A program made the translations under genes and the position numbers. Positions 9,436 to 18,017 of a stretch of DNA of 64,000 nt are shown piece by piece. Source of the DNA: Oryzibacter oryziterrae (GTDB lineage: Bacteria; Pseudomonadota; Alphaproteobacteria; Rhizobiales; Pleomorphomonadaceae); NCBI RefSeq assembly GCF_021864535.1, contig NZ_JAKJIC010000012.1, positions 61,343-125,342 on the forward strand, in the 5' to 3' direction. Each line of letters begins with the position of its first letter. The first letter of the stretch is position 1. The notes below the pieces were generated by a model. It worked only from the letters and a program-made list of their open reading frames with translations. It ran no database searches and had not been told where the DNA came from.

Positions 9436-9544
9436 CATGACGGACCCAGGAAGCCGATGGCTCGGGGCCCGAAATCGCGACGACCGTCCTTCCCAATCCG
9501 AAGTCATGGCCGCCGCTTCCGACACTCCTCAGGAGACCACAGCC

Positions 9545-10693
9545 ATGACCTTTCGCCTTTGCTTCCCCAAGATCAACCTTTCCGGCACCGGTGCGCTCGC
9601 CGACGTGCCGGCCGAGCTTGTCAGCCGCAATCTCAAGAAGCCGCTGATCGTCACCGATGCGACGCTGACCCGTCTTGGCGTCGTACAACCGCTCCTGGAC
9701 GCCCTGAAGGCCGCAGGCCTTGCAGCCTCCGTCTACGACGGTGTGGTGCCGAACCCAACCGTTGTTCAGGTTGACGCCGCCTTTGCCCAGTTCAAGGCCG
9801 ATGGTTGCGACGCCATCATCGCCGTGGGTGGCGGATCGCCGATCGACACTGCCAAGGCCGTGCGCATCCTCTCGGCCAATCCGGGGCCGATCACGCTCTA
9901 CAACGGCGTCGGCAAGGTGGCCAAGGCGGGCGCTTTCCTCGTGGCCGTCAACACCACGGCCGGCACAGCCGCCGAGGTAACGTCCAACGCCGTGATCACC
10001 GACCCGGCCAATGCCGTGAAGATGGTGATCATCGACGCCAACATCATCCCGGATGTGTCGGTCAACGATGCGACGATGATGACCAAGATCCCGGCCCCTG
10101 TGACCGCCGCCACCGGCATGGACGCCCTGACCCACGCCGTCGAGGCCTATGTCTCCAAGGGCGCGCATGTGCTCACCGACTTCTCGGCGCTGGAAGCGAT
10201 CCGCCTGATCGCCACCTATCTGCCGCGCGCGGTGAAGGACGGCAGCGATCTCGAGGCACGCGAGATGATGGCCTATGGCCAGTTCATCGCCGGCCTCGCC
10301 TTCAACTCCGCCGGCCTTGGCTATGTGCACGCCATGGCGCACCAGCCCGGCGCGGTGAAGGATCTGCCGCATGGTGTCTGCAACGCCATCCTGCTGCCGG
10401 TAGTCGAGGAGTTCAACCGCCCGCATGCGGTCAAGCGCTTTGCCAAGGTGGCCGCGGCCATGGGCGTCGACACCACGGGAATGGACGATGAAGCTGCCTC
10501 GAAGGCGGCCATCCAGGCGATCAAGGATCTGTCCAGGGAAGTGGGCATTCCCTCGGGCTTTGCGCAGCTTGGCGTAACCGAGGCGGACTTGCCGACCTTC
10601 GTCAAGAAGGCGCAGCAAGACCCCTGCGCGCCAGGCAATCCGGCACCGATGACGGACGAGCAGGTGCTCGCCCTGTTCCGGGCTGCCCTCTGA
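9545..10693 (+). CDS. fucO: Lactaldehyde reductase / 1,2-propanediol oxidoreductase (iron-containing alcohol dehydrogenase)
   Basis: FucO reduces the L-lactaldehyde made by FucA to L-1,2-propanediol with NADH, chiefly without oxygen. The 382-residue protein has the GGGSPIDTAKAV nucleotide site (residues 95-106) and iron-ligand candidates D193, H197 (GMDALTHAVEAY), H262 (YVHAMAHQ) and H276 (LPHG). The frame is open upstream to 9437, but ATG 9545 gives the family's usual length and has CAGGAGACC in front. It ends the fucose cluster. Confidence 0.92.
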   Translation: MTFRLCFPKINLSGTGALADVPAELVSRNLKKPLIVTDATLTRLGVVQPLLDALKAAGLAASVYDGVVPNPTVVQVDAAFAQFKADGCDAIIAVGGGSPIDTAKAVRILSANPGPITLYNGVGKVAKAGAFLVAVNTTAGTAAEVTSNAVITDPANAVKMVIIDANIIPDVSVNDATMMTKIPAPVTAATGMDALTHAVEAYVSKGAHVLTDFSALEAIRLIATYLPRAVKDGSDLEAREMMAYGQFIAGLAFNSAGLGYVHAMAHQPGAVKDLPHGVCNAILLPVVEEFNRPHAVKRFAKVAAAMGVDTTGMDDEAASKAAIQAIKDLSREVGIPSGFAQLGVTEADLPTFVKKAQQDPCAPGNPAPMTDEQVLALFRAAL

Positions 10694-10711
10694 ACTGAAA
10701 GCGAACAAGAA

Positions 10712-10750
10712 CACGGCCGTGGTGAGTCTTTCGCTGCGGCCGTGGTCATT
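10712..10750 (+). terminator. Probable terminator of the fucose cluster
   Basis: CACGGCCG (10712-10719) and CGGCCGTG (10737-10744) form an 8-bp stem 18 bp after the fucO stop, with a 17-base loop and a short TCATTTT behind. Confidence 0.5.
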
Positions 10751-10852
10751 TTCCAGAGAGTCGCACCGACGAACTTTTTTGTTGCGACCACCGAATAGTC
10801 CTTGGGGCACGCGTGTTCATCTCACGCAACCCTCTTGCAAAGGACTTTTCCG

Positions 10853-11386
10853 ATGACTTTCAACAAGACCATTGCCACTCTGATCGTCGCCGCCGGCCTC
10901 GCCACTCTGGCCCAGGCGCCTGCCGCGTTTGCCGCCGGCGAAGACAACTCCACCACGCCCACCTGCAAGCAGGGCGAAGTCTACGACCAGCAGTCAGGCA
11001 AGTGCGTGCAGCAGTCCGGTGCCAACATCACCGACGAAAATCGCACCGACTATGCCTATTCGCTTGCCAAGGCCGGGCGCTACCAGGAAGCCCTGGCCAT
11101 GCTGGATACGGTCAAGGACCAGAACACACGGGAAGTGCTCAACTATCGCGGCTATGCCACGCGCAAGCTCGGCCGCACCGACGAGGGCATTTCCTATTAC
11201 CTCAAGTCCGTTGCTGCCGATCCGACCTACGTGAAGGTGCGCGAATACCTGGGCGAAGCCTATGTCATCAAGGGCCGCATCGATCTCGCCAAGGAGCAGC
11301 TGTCGACGATCAAGTCGCTCTGCGGCACCGATTGCGAGGAATATCAGGACCTTGACGCGGTCATCCGCAACCCGTCGGCCATCTGA
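10853..11386 (+). CDS. Exported TPR-repeat protein
   Basis: The 177-residue precursor has a clear signal peptide (TIATLIVAAGLATLAQ, with cleavage likely after AAFA near residue 28). A short cysteine pair follows (PTCKQGEVYDQQSGKCVQQ), then two or three tetratricopeptide repeats (SLAKAGRYQEALAMLDTVKD, LNYRGYATRKLGRTDEG, VREYLGEAYVIKGRIDLAKE) and a CGTDC motif. It is probably a periplasmic scaffold. The frame runs 17 codons further upstream, but the ATG at 10853 starts the signal peptide. The partner and pathway are unknown. Confidence 0.75.
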   Translation: MTFNKTIATLIVAAGLATLAQAPAAFAAGEDNSTTPTCKQGEVYDQQSGKCVQQSGANITDENRTDYAYSLAKAGRYQEALAMLDTVKDQNTREVLNYRGYATRKLGRTDEGISYYLKSVAADPTYVKVREYLGEAYVIKGRIDLAKEQLSTIKSLCGTDCEEYQDLDAVIRNPSAI

Positions 11387-11410
11387 CAGTTCCTCTCCTG
11401 ACTGAAAAGG

Positions 11411-11451
11411 CAACAGGGATGGCGGGCCCACTCGTGGCGTCATCCCTGTTG
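11411..11451 (+). terminator. Strong hairpin after the TPR gene
   Basis: CAACAGGGATG (11411-11421) and CATCCCTGTTG (11441-11451) are perfect 11-bp arms with a 19-base loop, 25 bp after the TPR stop. No T-run follows. Its inner core resembles the hairpin at 54849-54878. Confidence 0.65.
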
Positions 11452-11464
11452 CGTATCGCACCCC

Positions 11465-12064
11465 ATGGTTACAAGCTCTCAACCCTGGTCGGATTATGCT
11501 CTCGGCAGCGAGGGCACGGTTCGACGCGCGACCGTGCCGCGCCAAGCCATTGCCAGGGAGGCGAACATCGCCAGTCATTCCACCGTCCGGTCGGGCCTGA
11601 GGGAGAACCTGCAACGGCTCTGGCGCTACGGCTTTGTTCTCTCCAGGGCACGCGATGCCGCCGACGATCTGGTGCAGCAAACCTGCGTTCGGGCGCTTGA
11701 ACGCGCCGACCAGTTTGTCGAAGGCACCCGCCTTGATCGCTGGCTATTGACGATACTGCATTCCATCTGGCTGAACGAGGTTCGCTCGCGTCGCGTTCGC
11801 CTGGGCCAGGGCCTTGTTCCAGCTGAGGATATTCTGGTTCATGACGGGCAGCACGAGATGGAGATGCGCCTTGCGGCAGCGGACGTGATGAACCGGGTGA
11901 ATGCACTGCCGGAAGCCCAACGGGCGGCGGTGTTTCTGGCCTATGTGGAGGGCATGTCCTACCGTGAAGTGGCCGAAGTGCTTGATATACCGATTGGAAC
12001 CGTGATGAGCCGCCTTGCTGCCGCTCGCGCCAAGCTGGCTGCCGACACGGATGGGGGAGAATGA
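11465..12064 (+). CDS. ECF-type RNA polymerase sigma factor
   Basis: The 199-residue protein has a sigma-70 region 2 (RARDAADDLVQQTCVRALER, residues about 60-80) and a region 4 helix-turn-helix (AAVFLAYVEGMSYREVAEVL, then DIPIGTVMSRLAAARAKL), joined by a short linker as in extracytoplasmic-function sigma factors. It directs polymerase to a small stress or envelope regulon. The next gene, one base beyond the stop, encodes its probable anti-sigma factor. The start is uncertain: the ATG at 11465 lies only 13 bp after a hairpin and has no good ribosome site, so a later start is possible. Confidence 0.85.
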   Translation: MVTSSQPWSDYALGSEGTVRRATVPRQAIAREANIASHSTVRSGLRENLQRLWRYGFVLSRARDAADDLVQQTCVRALERADQFVEGTRLDRWLLTILHSIWLNEVRSRRVRLGQGLVPAEDILVHDGQHEMEMRLAAADVMNRVNALPEAQRAAVFLAYVEGMSYREVAEVLDIPIGTVMSRLAAARAKLAADTDGGE

Positions 12065-12065
12065 C

Positions 12066-12857
12066 ATGACCGACCGATCCTCACTCCCCTCCGACGAAGA
12101 CCTGACCGCCTTCCTCGACGGCGAACTGCCCGCCGAGGACATGACCCGGATTGCTGACCTTGCCGAGAAAAGCCAGGACGTTGCCGACCGCATCGCCTTC
12201 CTTTCCAGGGCCGATCTGCCTTTTGCCGATGCTTTCGCGCCGCTGCTGGAGGCCGCGCCCATCGATCGGCTTGAAGCCATGCTCGATGCTGTGCCTGAGG
12301 TTCGTGGCAAGGCAGCGGCAACCGGATACAGCCGCAGGCAAGTCTTCACGGCTCTTGCGGCCTCGATCGTCGCAGGTATCGCAATCGATCGCTCGATCAT
12401 CGTGGCCGGACGGATGGGAGCCAAAGAACAGGGTGGCGAATGGCGAGCAGCCGTTGCGCAGTATATGGCGCTCTATACGTCGGATACCTTGGCCGGAACC
12501 TCACCGAGCCGCGACGTGCAACTGGCGCAGCTTGCCACCGTGAACAGTCATCTTGGCCTTGCGCTTACGCCTGAGGACGTGGCGCTTTCGGGCAAGGAGT
12601 TCCGACGCGCGCAGATCCTCGCCTATGACAAGCAGCCCTTGGCGCAGCTCACCTATCTCGACCCGGCGACGGGACCGATGGCGCTGTGCATTACCCTGTC
12701 GGATGGCGGTGTTCGCGACATTTCGGACGAGCGGCGTTCGGCGATGAACATTGCCTTCTGGTCCGGTCCTCAGCACGCGATCATGCTGATCGGCCACGCC
12801 GATCCCACCGAAATTCACGTTCTGGCTCAAAGCGTTAAAGACCGGATCACCGTCTGA
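12066..12857 (+). CDS. Probable membrane anti-sigma factor
   Basis: The 263-residue protein begins with an acidic anti-sigma-type segment (SDEDLTAFLDGELPAEDMTR), as in zinc-finger-less ASD regulators. It has one likely membrane helix at about residues 98-112 (VFTALAASIVAGIAI) and a C-terminal extracytoplasmic domain. It is translated almost directly after the sigma gene, the standard arrangement for an ECF sigma and its inhibitor. The stop codon lies in a terminator hairpin. No zinc-binding HxxxCxxC motif is visible. What signal releases the sigma factor is not shown by the sequence. Confidence 0.75.
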   Translation: MTDRSSLPSDEDLTAFLDGELPAEDMTRIADLAEKSQDVADRIAFLSRADLPFADAFAPLLEAAPIDRLEAMLDAVPEVRGKAAATGYSRRQVFTALAASIVAGIAIDRSIIVAGRMGAKEQGGEWRAAVAQYMALYTSDTLAGTSPSRDVQLAQLATVNSHLGLALTPEDVALSGKEFRRAQILAYDKQPLAQLTYLDPATGPMALCITLSDGGVRDISDERRSAMNIAFWSGPQHAIMLIGHADPTEIHVLAQSVKDRITV

Positions 12858-12867
12858 TCCGGTCTTT
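12837..12867. terminator. Bidirectional terminator overlapping the anti-sigma stop codon
   Basis: AAAGACCGGATCA (12837-12849) and TGATCCGGTCTTT (12855-12867) form a perfect 13-bp stem with a 5-base loop. The TGA stop is the first part of the right arm. It also serves the convergent aldehyde dehydrogenase gene ending at 12881. Confidence 0.8.
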
Positions 12868-12880
12868 GCTGTCGCTCCGA

Positions 12881-14320
12881 TCAACCGGCGTAGACGTAGC
12901 TGGTCTTGACCGTGGTGTAGAACTCGGCGGCATAACGGCCCTGTTCGCGCGGGCCGTAGGAGCTGGCCTTGCGGCCGCCGAAGGGCACGTGATAGTCGAC
13001 GCCGGCTGTGGCCAGGTTGACCATAACCATGCCGGCCTGGGCCTGGCGGCGGAACTCGCGCGAATACTTGAGGCTTTGCGTGCAAATGCCTGAAGACAAA
13101 CCGAATTCCGTATCGTTGGCCACTGCGACGGCCTCCTCGAACGAACCGACCTTGATCAGGCTGGCGCAGGGCCCGAAGATTTCCTCGCGGGCGCTGGTCA
13201 TGCCGGCCTTGGCGCCGACGAACAGTGCGGGACGCTGGAAATAGCCTTCGGTCGGGCCGTTGATCCGCTCGCCACCGACGACCTCACAGCCTTCCTTGGC
13301 GGCCAGAGCAACATAGCCGAGGTTGCCGTCGAGCTGGCCGGCGGAGGCCACCGGGCCGATCTGGGTTGTAGCTTCGAGGGCCGGGCCAACGCGCAGCGTG
13401 GCCATGCGCTTGGTCAGTTCCTCGACGAAGCGATCATGGATGCCGTCCTGGACGATGAAACGAGACGAAGCGGTACAGCGTTGACCTGTCGAGAAAAACG
13501 CGCCGTTGAGGCAGGCTTCGACGGCGATGTTGAGATCGGCGTCGTCGAGCACCACCATGGGATTGCGGCCGCCCATTTCCAGCTGGACCTTCTTCATCTG
13601 CGCGGCGCAGGACAAGGCCAGATTGCGGCCGGTTGGGACCGATCCGGTGAAGGAAATGGCGGCAATGTTGGGATCGGCCACCATGGCGGGGCCGATGACG
13701 GAGCCGCGGCCCATCACCATGTTGACGAGGCCCTTGGGGCAGCCGGCGTCGTGGATGATCTCGGCGAGGAGATGGGCGCAGCCGGGGGTGAGCTCGGCGG
13801 GCTTGAAGACGACGCCGTTGCCGTAGGCGAGCGCCGGGGCGATCTTCCAGGCGGGAATGGCGATCGGGAAGTTCCAGGGCGTGATGATTCCGACCACGCC
13901 GATGGGATCACGCACAACTTCTACGTCTACGTCCTTGCGGACCGAGCCGAGGGCGTCGCCGGGGATGCGGATGGCTTCCGCCGCGAAAAACCGGAAGATT
14001 TGGGCTGCTCGCTTGGTTTCGCCGATGGCTTCGGGAAGGACCTTGCCCTCCTCGCGGGCGAGCATGGTGCCGATCTCGGTTGTACGAGCTTCGATGGCGG
14101 CGGCGATGCGGTTGAGAAGGTCGACGCGGTCCTGCAGGGCGGCGCGGGCGTAAATGCGCTGGGCTTCGGCGGCGGCGGCAGCGGCGACGGCAACGTCGGC
14201 GGCTTCACCGCTGGCATAGAGGCCGATCACGTCACTGACGTCGGAAGGGTTTGTATTTGCTTGATAATTCTGCGCCTGATGCCATTCGCCGGCGATCAGA
14301 TTGTGGTGCTTGTTCTGCAT
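12881..14320 (-). CDS. NAD(P)-dependent aldehyde dehydrogenase (2,5-dioxovalerate/glutarate-semialdehyde type)
   Basis: The 479-residue enzyme has the ALDH signature parts: GIITPWNFPIAIPAWK, SFTGSVPTGRN, catalytic glutamate in LEMGGRNP and catalytic cysteine in FSTGQRCTASS. Overall it resembles alpha-ketoglutaric semialdehyde dehydrogenases (KGSADH). It is the third gene in a unit with glutaryl-CoA dehydrogenase and a CoA transferase, so glutarate semialdehyde oxidation in lysine catabolism is the other likely role. Substrate cannot be decided from sequence. ATG 14320 has GGAAAGG upstream and leaves a 38-bp gap after the CoA transferase gene. Confidence 0.85.
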   Translation of the reverse strand: MQNKHHNLIAGEWHQAQNYQANTNPSDVSDVIGLYASGEAADVAVAAAAAAEAQRIYARAALQDRVDLLNRIAAAIEARTTEIGTMLAREEGKVLPEAIGETKRAAQIFRFFAAEAIRIPGDALGSVRKDVDVEVVRDPIGVVGIITPWNFPIAIPAWKIAPALAYGNGVVFKPAELTPGCAHLLAEIIHDAGCPKGLVNMVMGRGSVIGPAMVADPNIAAISFTGSVPTGRNLALSCAAQMKKVQLEMGGRNPMVVLDDADLNIAVEACLNGAFFSTGQRCTASSRFIVQDGIHDRFVEELTKRMATLRVGPALEATTQIGPVASAGQLDGNLGYVALAAKEGCEVVGGERINGPTEGYFQRPALFVGAKAGMTSAREEIFGPCASLIKVGSFEEAVAVANDTEFGLSSGICTQSLKYSREFRRQAQAGMVMVNLATAGVDYHVPFGGRKASSYGPREQGRYAAEFYTTVKTSYVYAG

Positions 14321-14358
14321 GTCCAGACCTTTCCACGGAAGGCGAAAATCGCCTTGAT

Positions 14359-15567
14359 TCAAAGACTTCCCTCCCCGTCAGCTTCGCCGAAGCCCCAATG
14401 GCCCGATCCCAGTGCCGGGCCGGCACGATCGAACACCAAGGGACTGCGGGAGAACCTGACAGGGCTGCGTATCCCGGAAATGCCCTCGGGGGCAACCACC
14501 ATTCCACGTGCCGCGATCTGCGGATCGGCAAGCGCTTCGTCGACGGAATTGATGGGCCCACATGGAACACCGGCGCCCTCAAAGGCGGCGATGATGTCAC
14601 CCTTTAGTCGCATTTTCGTTCGATCGGAAATGATGGAACACAGGCGCTCGCGATTGCGGACGCGGGCGGGGTTGGTGGCGTAATCAGCGTCGGTTGCCAG
14701 CTCGGATATCCCCAGCACTTTCGCCAGGGCGGCGAACTGACGATCGTTGCCGCAGGCAATGATCACGTGACCATCGGCGACCGGGAAGACCTGATAGGGG
14801 ACAATATTGGGGTGGGCGTTGCCGAGGCGATGGGGCACCTTGCCGCCGAGGAGAAAGTTCATGGCCTGGTTGGCGAGGACGCCGACGCCGCAGTCGAACA
14901 GCGACAGGTCCACATGCTGCCCCCGCCCTGACCGGGCGCGCTCGGCCAGCGCCGCCTGAATGCCGATGACGCCATAGAGGCCGGTGAAGATGTCGATCCA
15001 GGCGACACCGACCTTCTGCGGTTCGCCCTCTGGATCGCCGGTGAGATCCATGATGCCGCACATGCCCTGGATCAGGAAGTCATAGCCGGGATTGGCGGCA
15101 CGCGGTCCATCCTGGCCGAAGCCGGTGATGGACGCATAGACGACGCCCGGATTGGCGGCGGTGACGCTTGCATAGTCGAGACCGTATTTGGCGAGGCCGC
15201 CGACCTTGAAATTCTCGATGACCACGTCGGCTTCTGCCACCAGCGCCTTGACGCGGGCAAGGTCGTCAGGGTCGGAGAAATCGCAACACACGGAGGTCTT
15301 GCCGCGGTTGGCGGCGTGGAAATAGGCGGCGACCTTTTCGGTGCCGCCCTTGCCATCGGGACGATCGATGAAGGGCGGCCCCCAGGTGCGGGTGTCGTCG
15401 CCCTCGGGGCTTTCCACCTTGATCACCTCGGCACCGAGATCGGCCAGCGTCTGGCCGATCCAGGGGCCGGCGAGGATGCGGGCCAGCTCCACGACCTTGA
15501 GGCCTTGGAGCGGCGGCAGGTTGGCTTCACGCAAATGACGGCCCTCCTCGCTGGGTGACAGGCTCAA
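14359..15567 (-). CDS. CaiB/BaiF CoA transferase, probable succinyl-CoA:glutarate CoA-transferase
   Basis: The 402-residue protein is a family III CoA transferase: [20 protein letters not shown] near the start, LGAEVIKVE, the [11 protein letters not shown] segment and [13 protein letters not shown]. In this position, sharing a 4-bp ATGA overlap with gcdH, the likely reaction is activation of glutarate to glutaryl-CoA with succinyl-CoA as donor. That is the role known for the GCDH-linked homologue (SUGCT in animals). Other acyl acceptors are possible from the family alone. Confidence 0.88.
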   Translation of the reverse strand: MSLSPSEEGRHLREANLPPLQGLKVVELARILAGPWIGQTLADLGAEVIKVESPEGDDTRTWGPPFIDRPDGKGGTEKVAAYFHAANRGKTSVCCDFSDPDDLARVKALVAEADVVIENFKVGGLAKYGLDYASVTAANPGVVYASITGFGQDGPRAANPGYDFLIQGMCGIMDLTGDPEGEPQKVGVAWIDIFTGLYGVIGIQAALAERARSGRGQHVDLSLFDCGVGVLANQAMNFLLGGKVPHRLGNAHPNIVPYQVFPVADGHVIIACGNDRQFAALAKVLGISELATDADYATNPARVRNRERLCSIISDRTKMRLKGDIIAAFEGAGVPCGPINSVDEALADPQIAARGMVVAPEGISGIRSPVRFSRSPLVFDRAGPALGSGHWGFGEADGEGSL

Positions 15568-16772
15568 AAGAAGGCCTGAAGGCCGGTCTGGGCACGACCG
15601 AGGATCAGCGCATGCACATCATGGGTGCCCTCGTAGGTGTTGACCGTTTCCAGATTCTGGGCGTGGCGCATGACGTGGTAGCCGATCTGGATGCCGTTGC
15701 CGCCATGCATGTCGCGGGCGGCGCGGGCGATGTCGAGGGCCTTGCCGCAGTTGTTGCGCTTGACCAGCGAGATCATCTCCGGCGCGAAACGCCCCGCGTC
15801 CATCAGGCGACCGACGCGCAGCGAAGCCTGCAGGGCCAGGGCGATCTCGGTCTGCATGTCGGCGAGCTTCTTCTGGTAGAGCTGAGTGCCGGCCAGCGGC
15901 TTGCCAAACTGCTTGCGGTCAAGGCCATATTGGCGCGAGCGGAACCAGCAATCCTCGGCGGCGCCGATGACGCCCCAGGAGATGCCGAAGCGGGCGCGGT
16001 TGAGGCAGCCGAACGGACCGCTCATGCCCTCGACACCCGGCAGCAGCGCGTCCTCTCCCACCTCGACATTGTCGAGCACGATCTCACCGGTGATGGAGGC
16101 CCGAAGCGACAGCTTGCCGCCGATCTTGGGGGCGCTGAGGCCCTTCGTGCCCTTGTCGAGCACGAAGCCGCGCACCTTGTTGCCATGAGCCGCCGACTTG
16201 GCCCAGACGATGAAGACGTCGGCGATCGGCGCGTTGGAGATCCACATCTTCGAACCGTTGAGGCGGTAGCCGCCGTCGATCTTCTCGGCGCGGGTCTTCA
16301 TGCCGCCGGGGTCGGAGCCGGCATCCGGCTCGGTGAGGCCGAAGCAGCCGATGAACTCGCCGGAGGCGAGCTTGGGCAGATACTTGTGCTTCTGGGCATC
16401 CGAGCCATAGGCATAGATGGGATACATGACCAGCGACGACTGCACGCTCATCATCGAGCGATAGCCGCTGTCGATGCGCTCGACTTCGCGGGCCACCAGG
16501 CCATAGGCCACATAGGAGGCACCGACGCCGCCGAACTCCTCGGGGATCGGCACGCCGAGCAGCCCGGCCGCGCCCATTTCGCGGAAGATGTCCGGATCGG
16601 TGGTCTCGTTGAGATAGGCATCCTCGACGCGCGGCAGCAGCTTGTCGGCGGCGAAGGCGGCGGCGGCCTCCCGGATCATCCGCTCGTCTTCGGTCAGCTG
16701 ATCGTCGATCAGGAAGGGATCTTCCCAGGCAAAAGCTTCACCCTTGTGCGCGGCGGACTTGATGTCGGACAT
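15564..16772 (-). CDS. gcdH: Glutaryl-CoA dehydrogenase
   Basis: This flavoprotein oxidatively decarboxylates glutaryl-CoA to crotonyl-CoA and CO2 in lysine, hydroxylysine and tryptophan breakdown. The 402-residue protein has the acyl-CoA dehydrogenase motifs [17 protein letters not shown] and [13 protein letters not shown], and the catalytic glutamate E381 in [17 protein letters not shown], the GCDH form. I chose the ATG at 16772, which starts MSDIKSA; the frame runs 12 codons further. It heads a leftward three-gene unit, divergent from a LysR regulator. Confidence 0.95.
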   Translation of the reverse strand: MSDIKSAAHKGEAFAWEDPFLIDDQLTEDERMIREAAAAFAADKLLPRVEDAYLNETTDPDIFREMGAAGLLGVPIPEEFGGVGASYVAYGLVAREVERIDSGYRSMMSVQSSLVMYPIYAYGSDAQKHKYLPKLASGEFIGCFGLTEPDAGSDPGGMKTRAEKIDGGYRLNGSKMWISNAPIADVFIVWAKSAAHGNKVRGFVLDKGTKGLSAPKIGGKLSLRASITGEIVLDNVEVGEDALLPGVEGMSGPFGCLNRARFGISWGVIGAAEDCWFRSRQYGLDRKQFGKPLAGTQLYQKKLADMQTEIALALQASLRVGRLMDAGRFAPEMISLVKRNNCGKALDIARAARDMHGGNGIQIGYHVMRHAQNLETVNTYEGTHDVHALILGRAQTGLQAFF

Positions 16773-16923
16773 GGCTTCCTCGGCTATTCCTCTGGTCAAT
16801 CGGAGCACCGGCGCAGCGTCTTAAGAAAAGCAGAGACCGCAGCGGGACTCGATTGCCAACTCCCGCTCCTATTTAATCATTGCCTTCCTACGCGGAAAAC
16901 CCTATTTGCAGGTGAGTTCATGC

Positions 16924-17850
16924 ATGGAATGCATAATCTTGAACCGCCAACGCCGCTTTCTGCCGTCGATCAGCCTGCTCTCCGCCTTCGAAGCGGTGCT
17001 CAGGACGGGATCGACCGCCAGCGCCGCCCGCGAACTGGACCTGACGCAGGGCACGGTGAGCCGGCTGATCCAATCCCTGGAAGACCAGTTGGGGCGTCCG
17101 CTGTTCGAGCGGCACCGGCAACGCCTCATTCCCACCGAGGCGGCGCTTGTCTACGGGCGCGACATTACCCGGGCGCTCGACCTCATCCAGCGCGGCAGCA
17201 TGGAGTTCGTGGCCAATCCCTCGGGCGGCGCCTTGTCGCTGGCGATCCTGCCCGCCTTCGGCACGCGCTGGCTGGCCCCACGGCTCGGTGCCTTTCTCGG
17301 CGCGCATCCGGGGGTGACGGTCAATCTGGCGACGCGGTTGAGGCGCTTCAACTTTGCGACGGAAGGCTTTGATGCCGCTATTCATTTCGGTGTTGATGAC
17401 TGGCGCGACGCGGGGCATATGAAGCTGTTCGACGAACGCCTCACGGCCTGTGCGGCACCGGGCTTTCTGGCCGCACATCCGGTGGTGACGGCCGAGGATC
17501 TACGGGGACTGCCGCTGTTGCAGCTGGAGACACGCCAGACCGCGTGGGACGCCTGGTTCCGCGCCAACCGGGCGGACGGCGACGCCGCGGCGCCGGAGGT
17601 GCGGGGCATGCTGTTCGACCAGTTCGCCACCATGACGCAGGCGGCGATCGCCGGCCTCGGCGTGGCGCTGCTGCCCGACTACCTGGCCGCACCGGAAATC
17701 GCCGACGGGCGCTTGCAGCCGATCCTCAGACAATCGGTCAGCGGTACCGGCGCCTATTGGCTGGTCTGGCCGCTGACGCGCGCCAACTATCCCCCGCTCG
17801 ACGCCTTCCGCACCTGGCTGGCAGGCGAGATCGGCGGCGGGGAAGAATGA
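16924..17850 (+). CDS. LysR-family regulator of the glutarate genes
   Basis: The 308-residue protein has the N-terminal winged helix (LLSAFEAVLRTGSTASAARE, then DLTQGTVSRLIQSLEDQLG) and a C-terminal inducer-binding domain of the GcvA-like group. Divergent placement from gcdH, with 151 bp between the starts, is the classic LysR layout, so it probably controls gcdH and itself in response to glutarate or glutaryl-CoA. ATG 16924 is the first in-frame ATG; a TTG at 16906 is an alternative. Two ATGCAT palindromes separated by GGA (16920-16934) overlap the start and could be an autoregulatory site. Confidence 0.87.
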   Translation: MECIILNRQRRFLPSISLLSAFEAVLRTGSTASAARELDLTQGTVSRLIQSLEDQLGRPLFERHRQRLIPTEAALVYGRDITRALDLIQRGSMEFVANPSGGALSLAILPAFGTRWLAPRLGAFLGAHPGVTVNLATRLRRFNFATEGFDAAIHFGVDDWRDAGHMKLFDERLTACAAPGFLAAHPVVTAEDLRGLPLLQLETRQTAWDAWFRANRADGDAAAPEVRGMLFDQFATMTQAAIAGLGVALLPDYLAAPEIADGRLQPILRQSVSGTGAYWLVWPLTRANYPPLDAFRTWLAGEIGGGEE

Positions 17851-17947
17851 CGGATTGGGGCGGTGACTGGATAGAGCCGGCAAGGCCGGCGTTTCCCGCC
17901 CCCCCTCTCTTCCGGCGGTACGCGAGGCTTGGCTTTCTCGCTGCGAG

Positions 17948-17981
17948 ATGGTGACAGTTCCCGCTCTTGGGGAAACAGTCA
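17948..17981. terminator. Imperfect hairpin between convergent LysR and rsmB-like genes
   Basis: GGTGAC and GTCACC flank GTTCCC and GGGAAAC, giving a slightly imperfect 12-bp stem centred on 17964. It fits a shared terminator for the two convergent genes. Confidence 0.45.
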
Positions 17982-18017
17982 CCCTCTCGGTATGCGATTG
18001 CCTTTGCGGGCCTGTTG

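Noticed and set aside
9350-10810. 486-codon minus-strand frame opposite fucO
   Set aside because: Shadow of fucO; the translation is basic low-complexity text with no recognisable domain.
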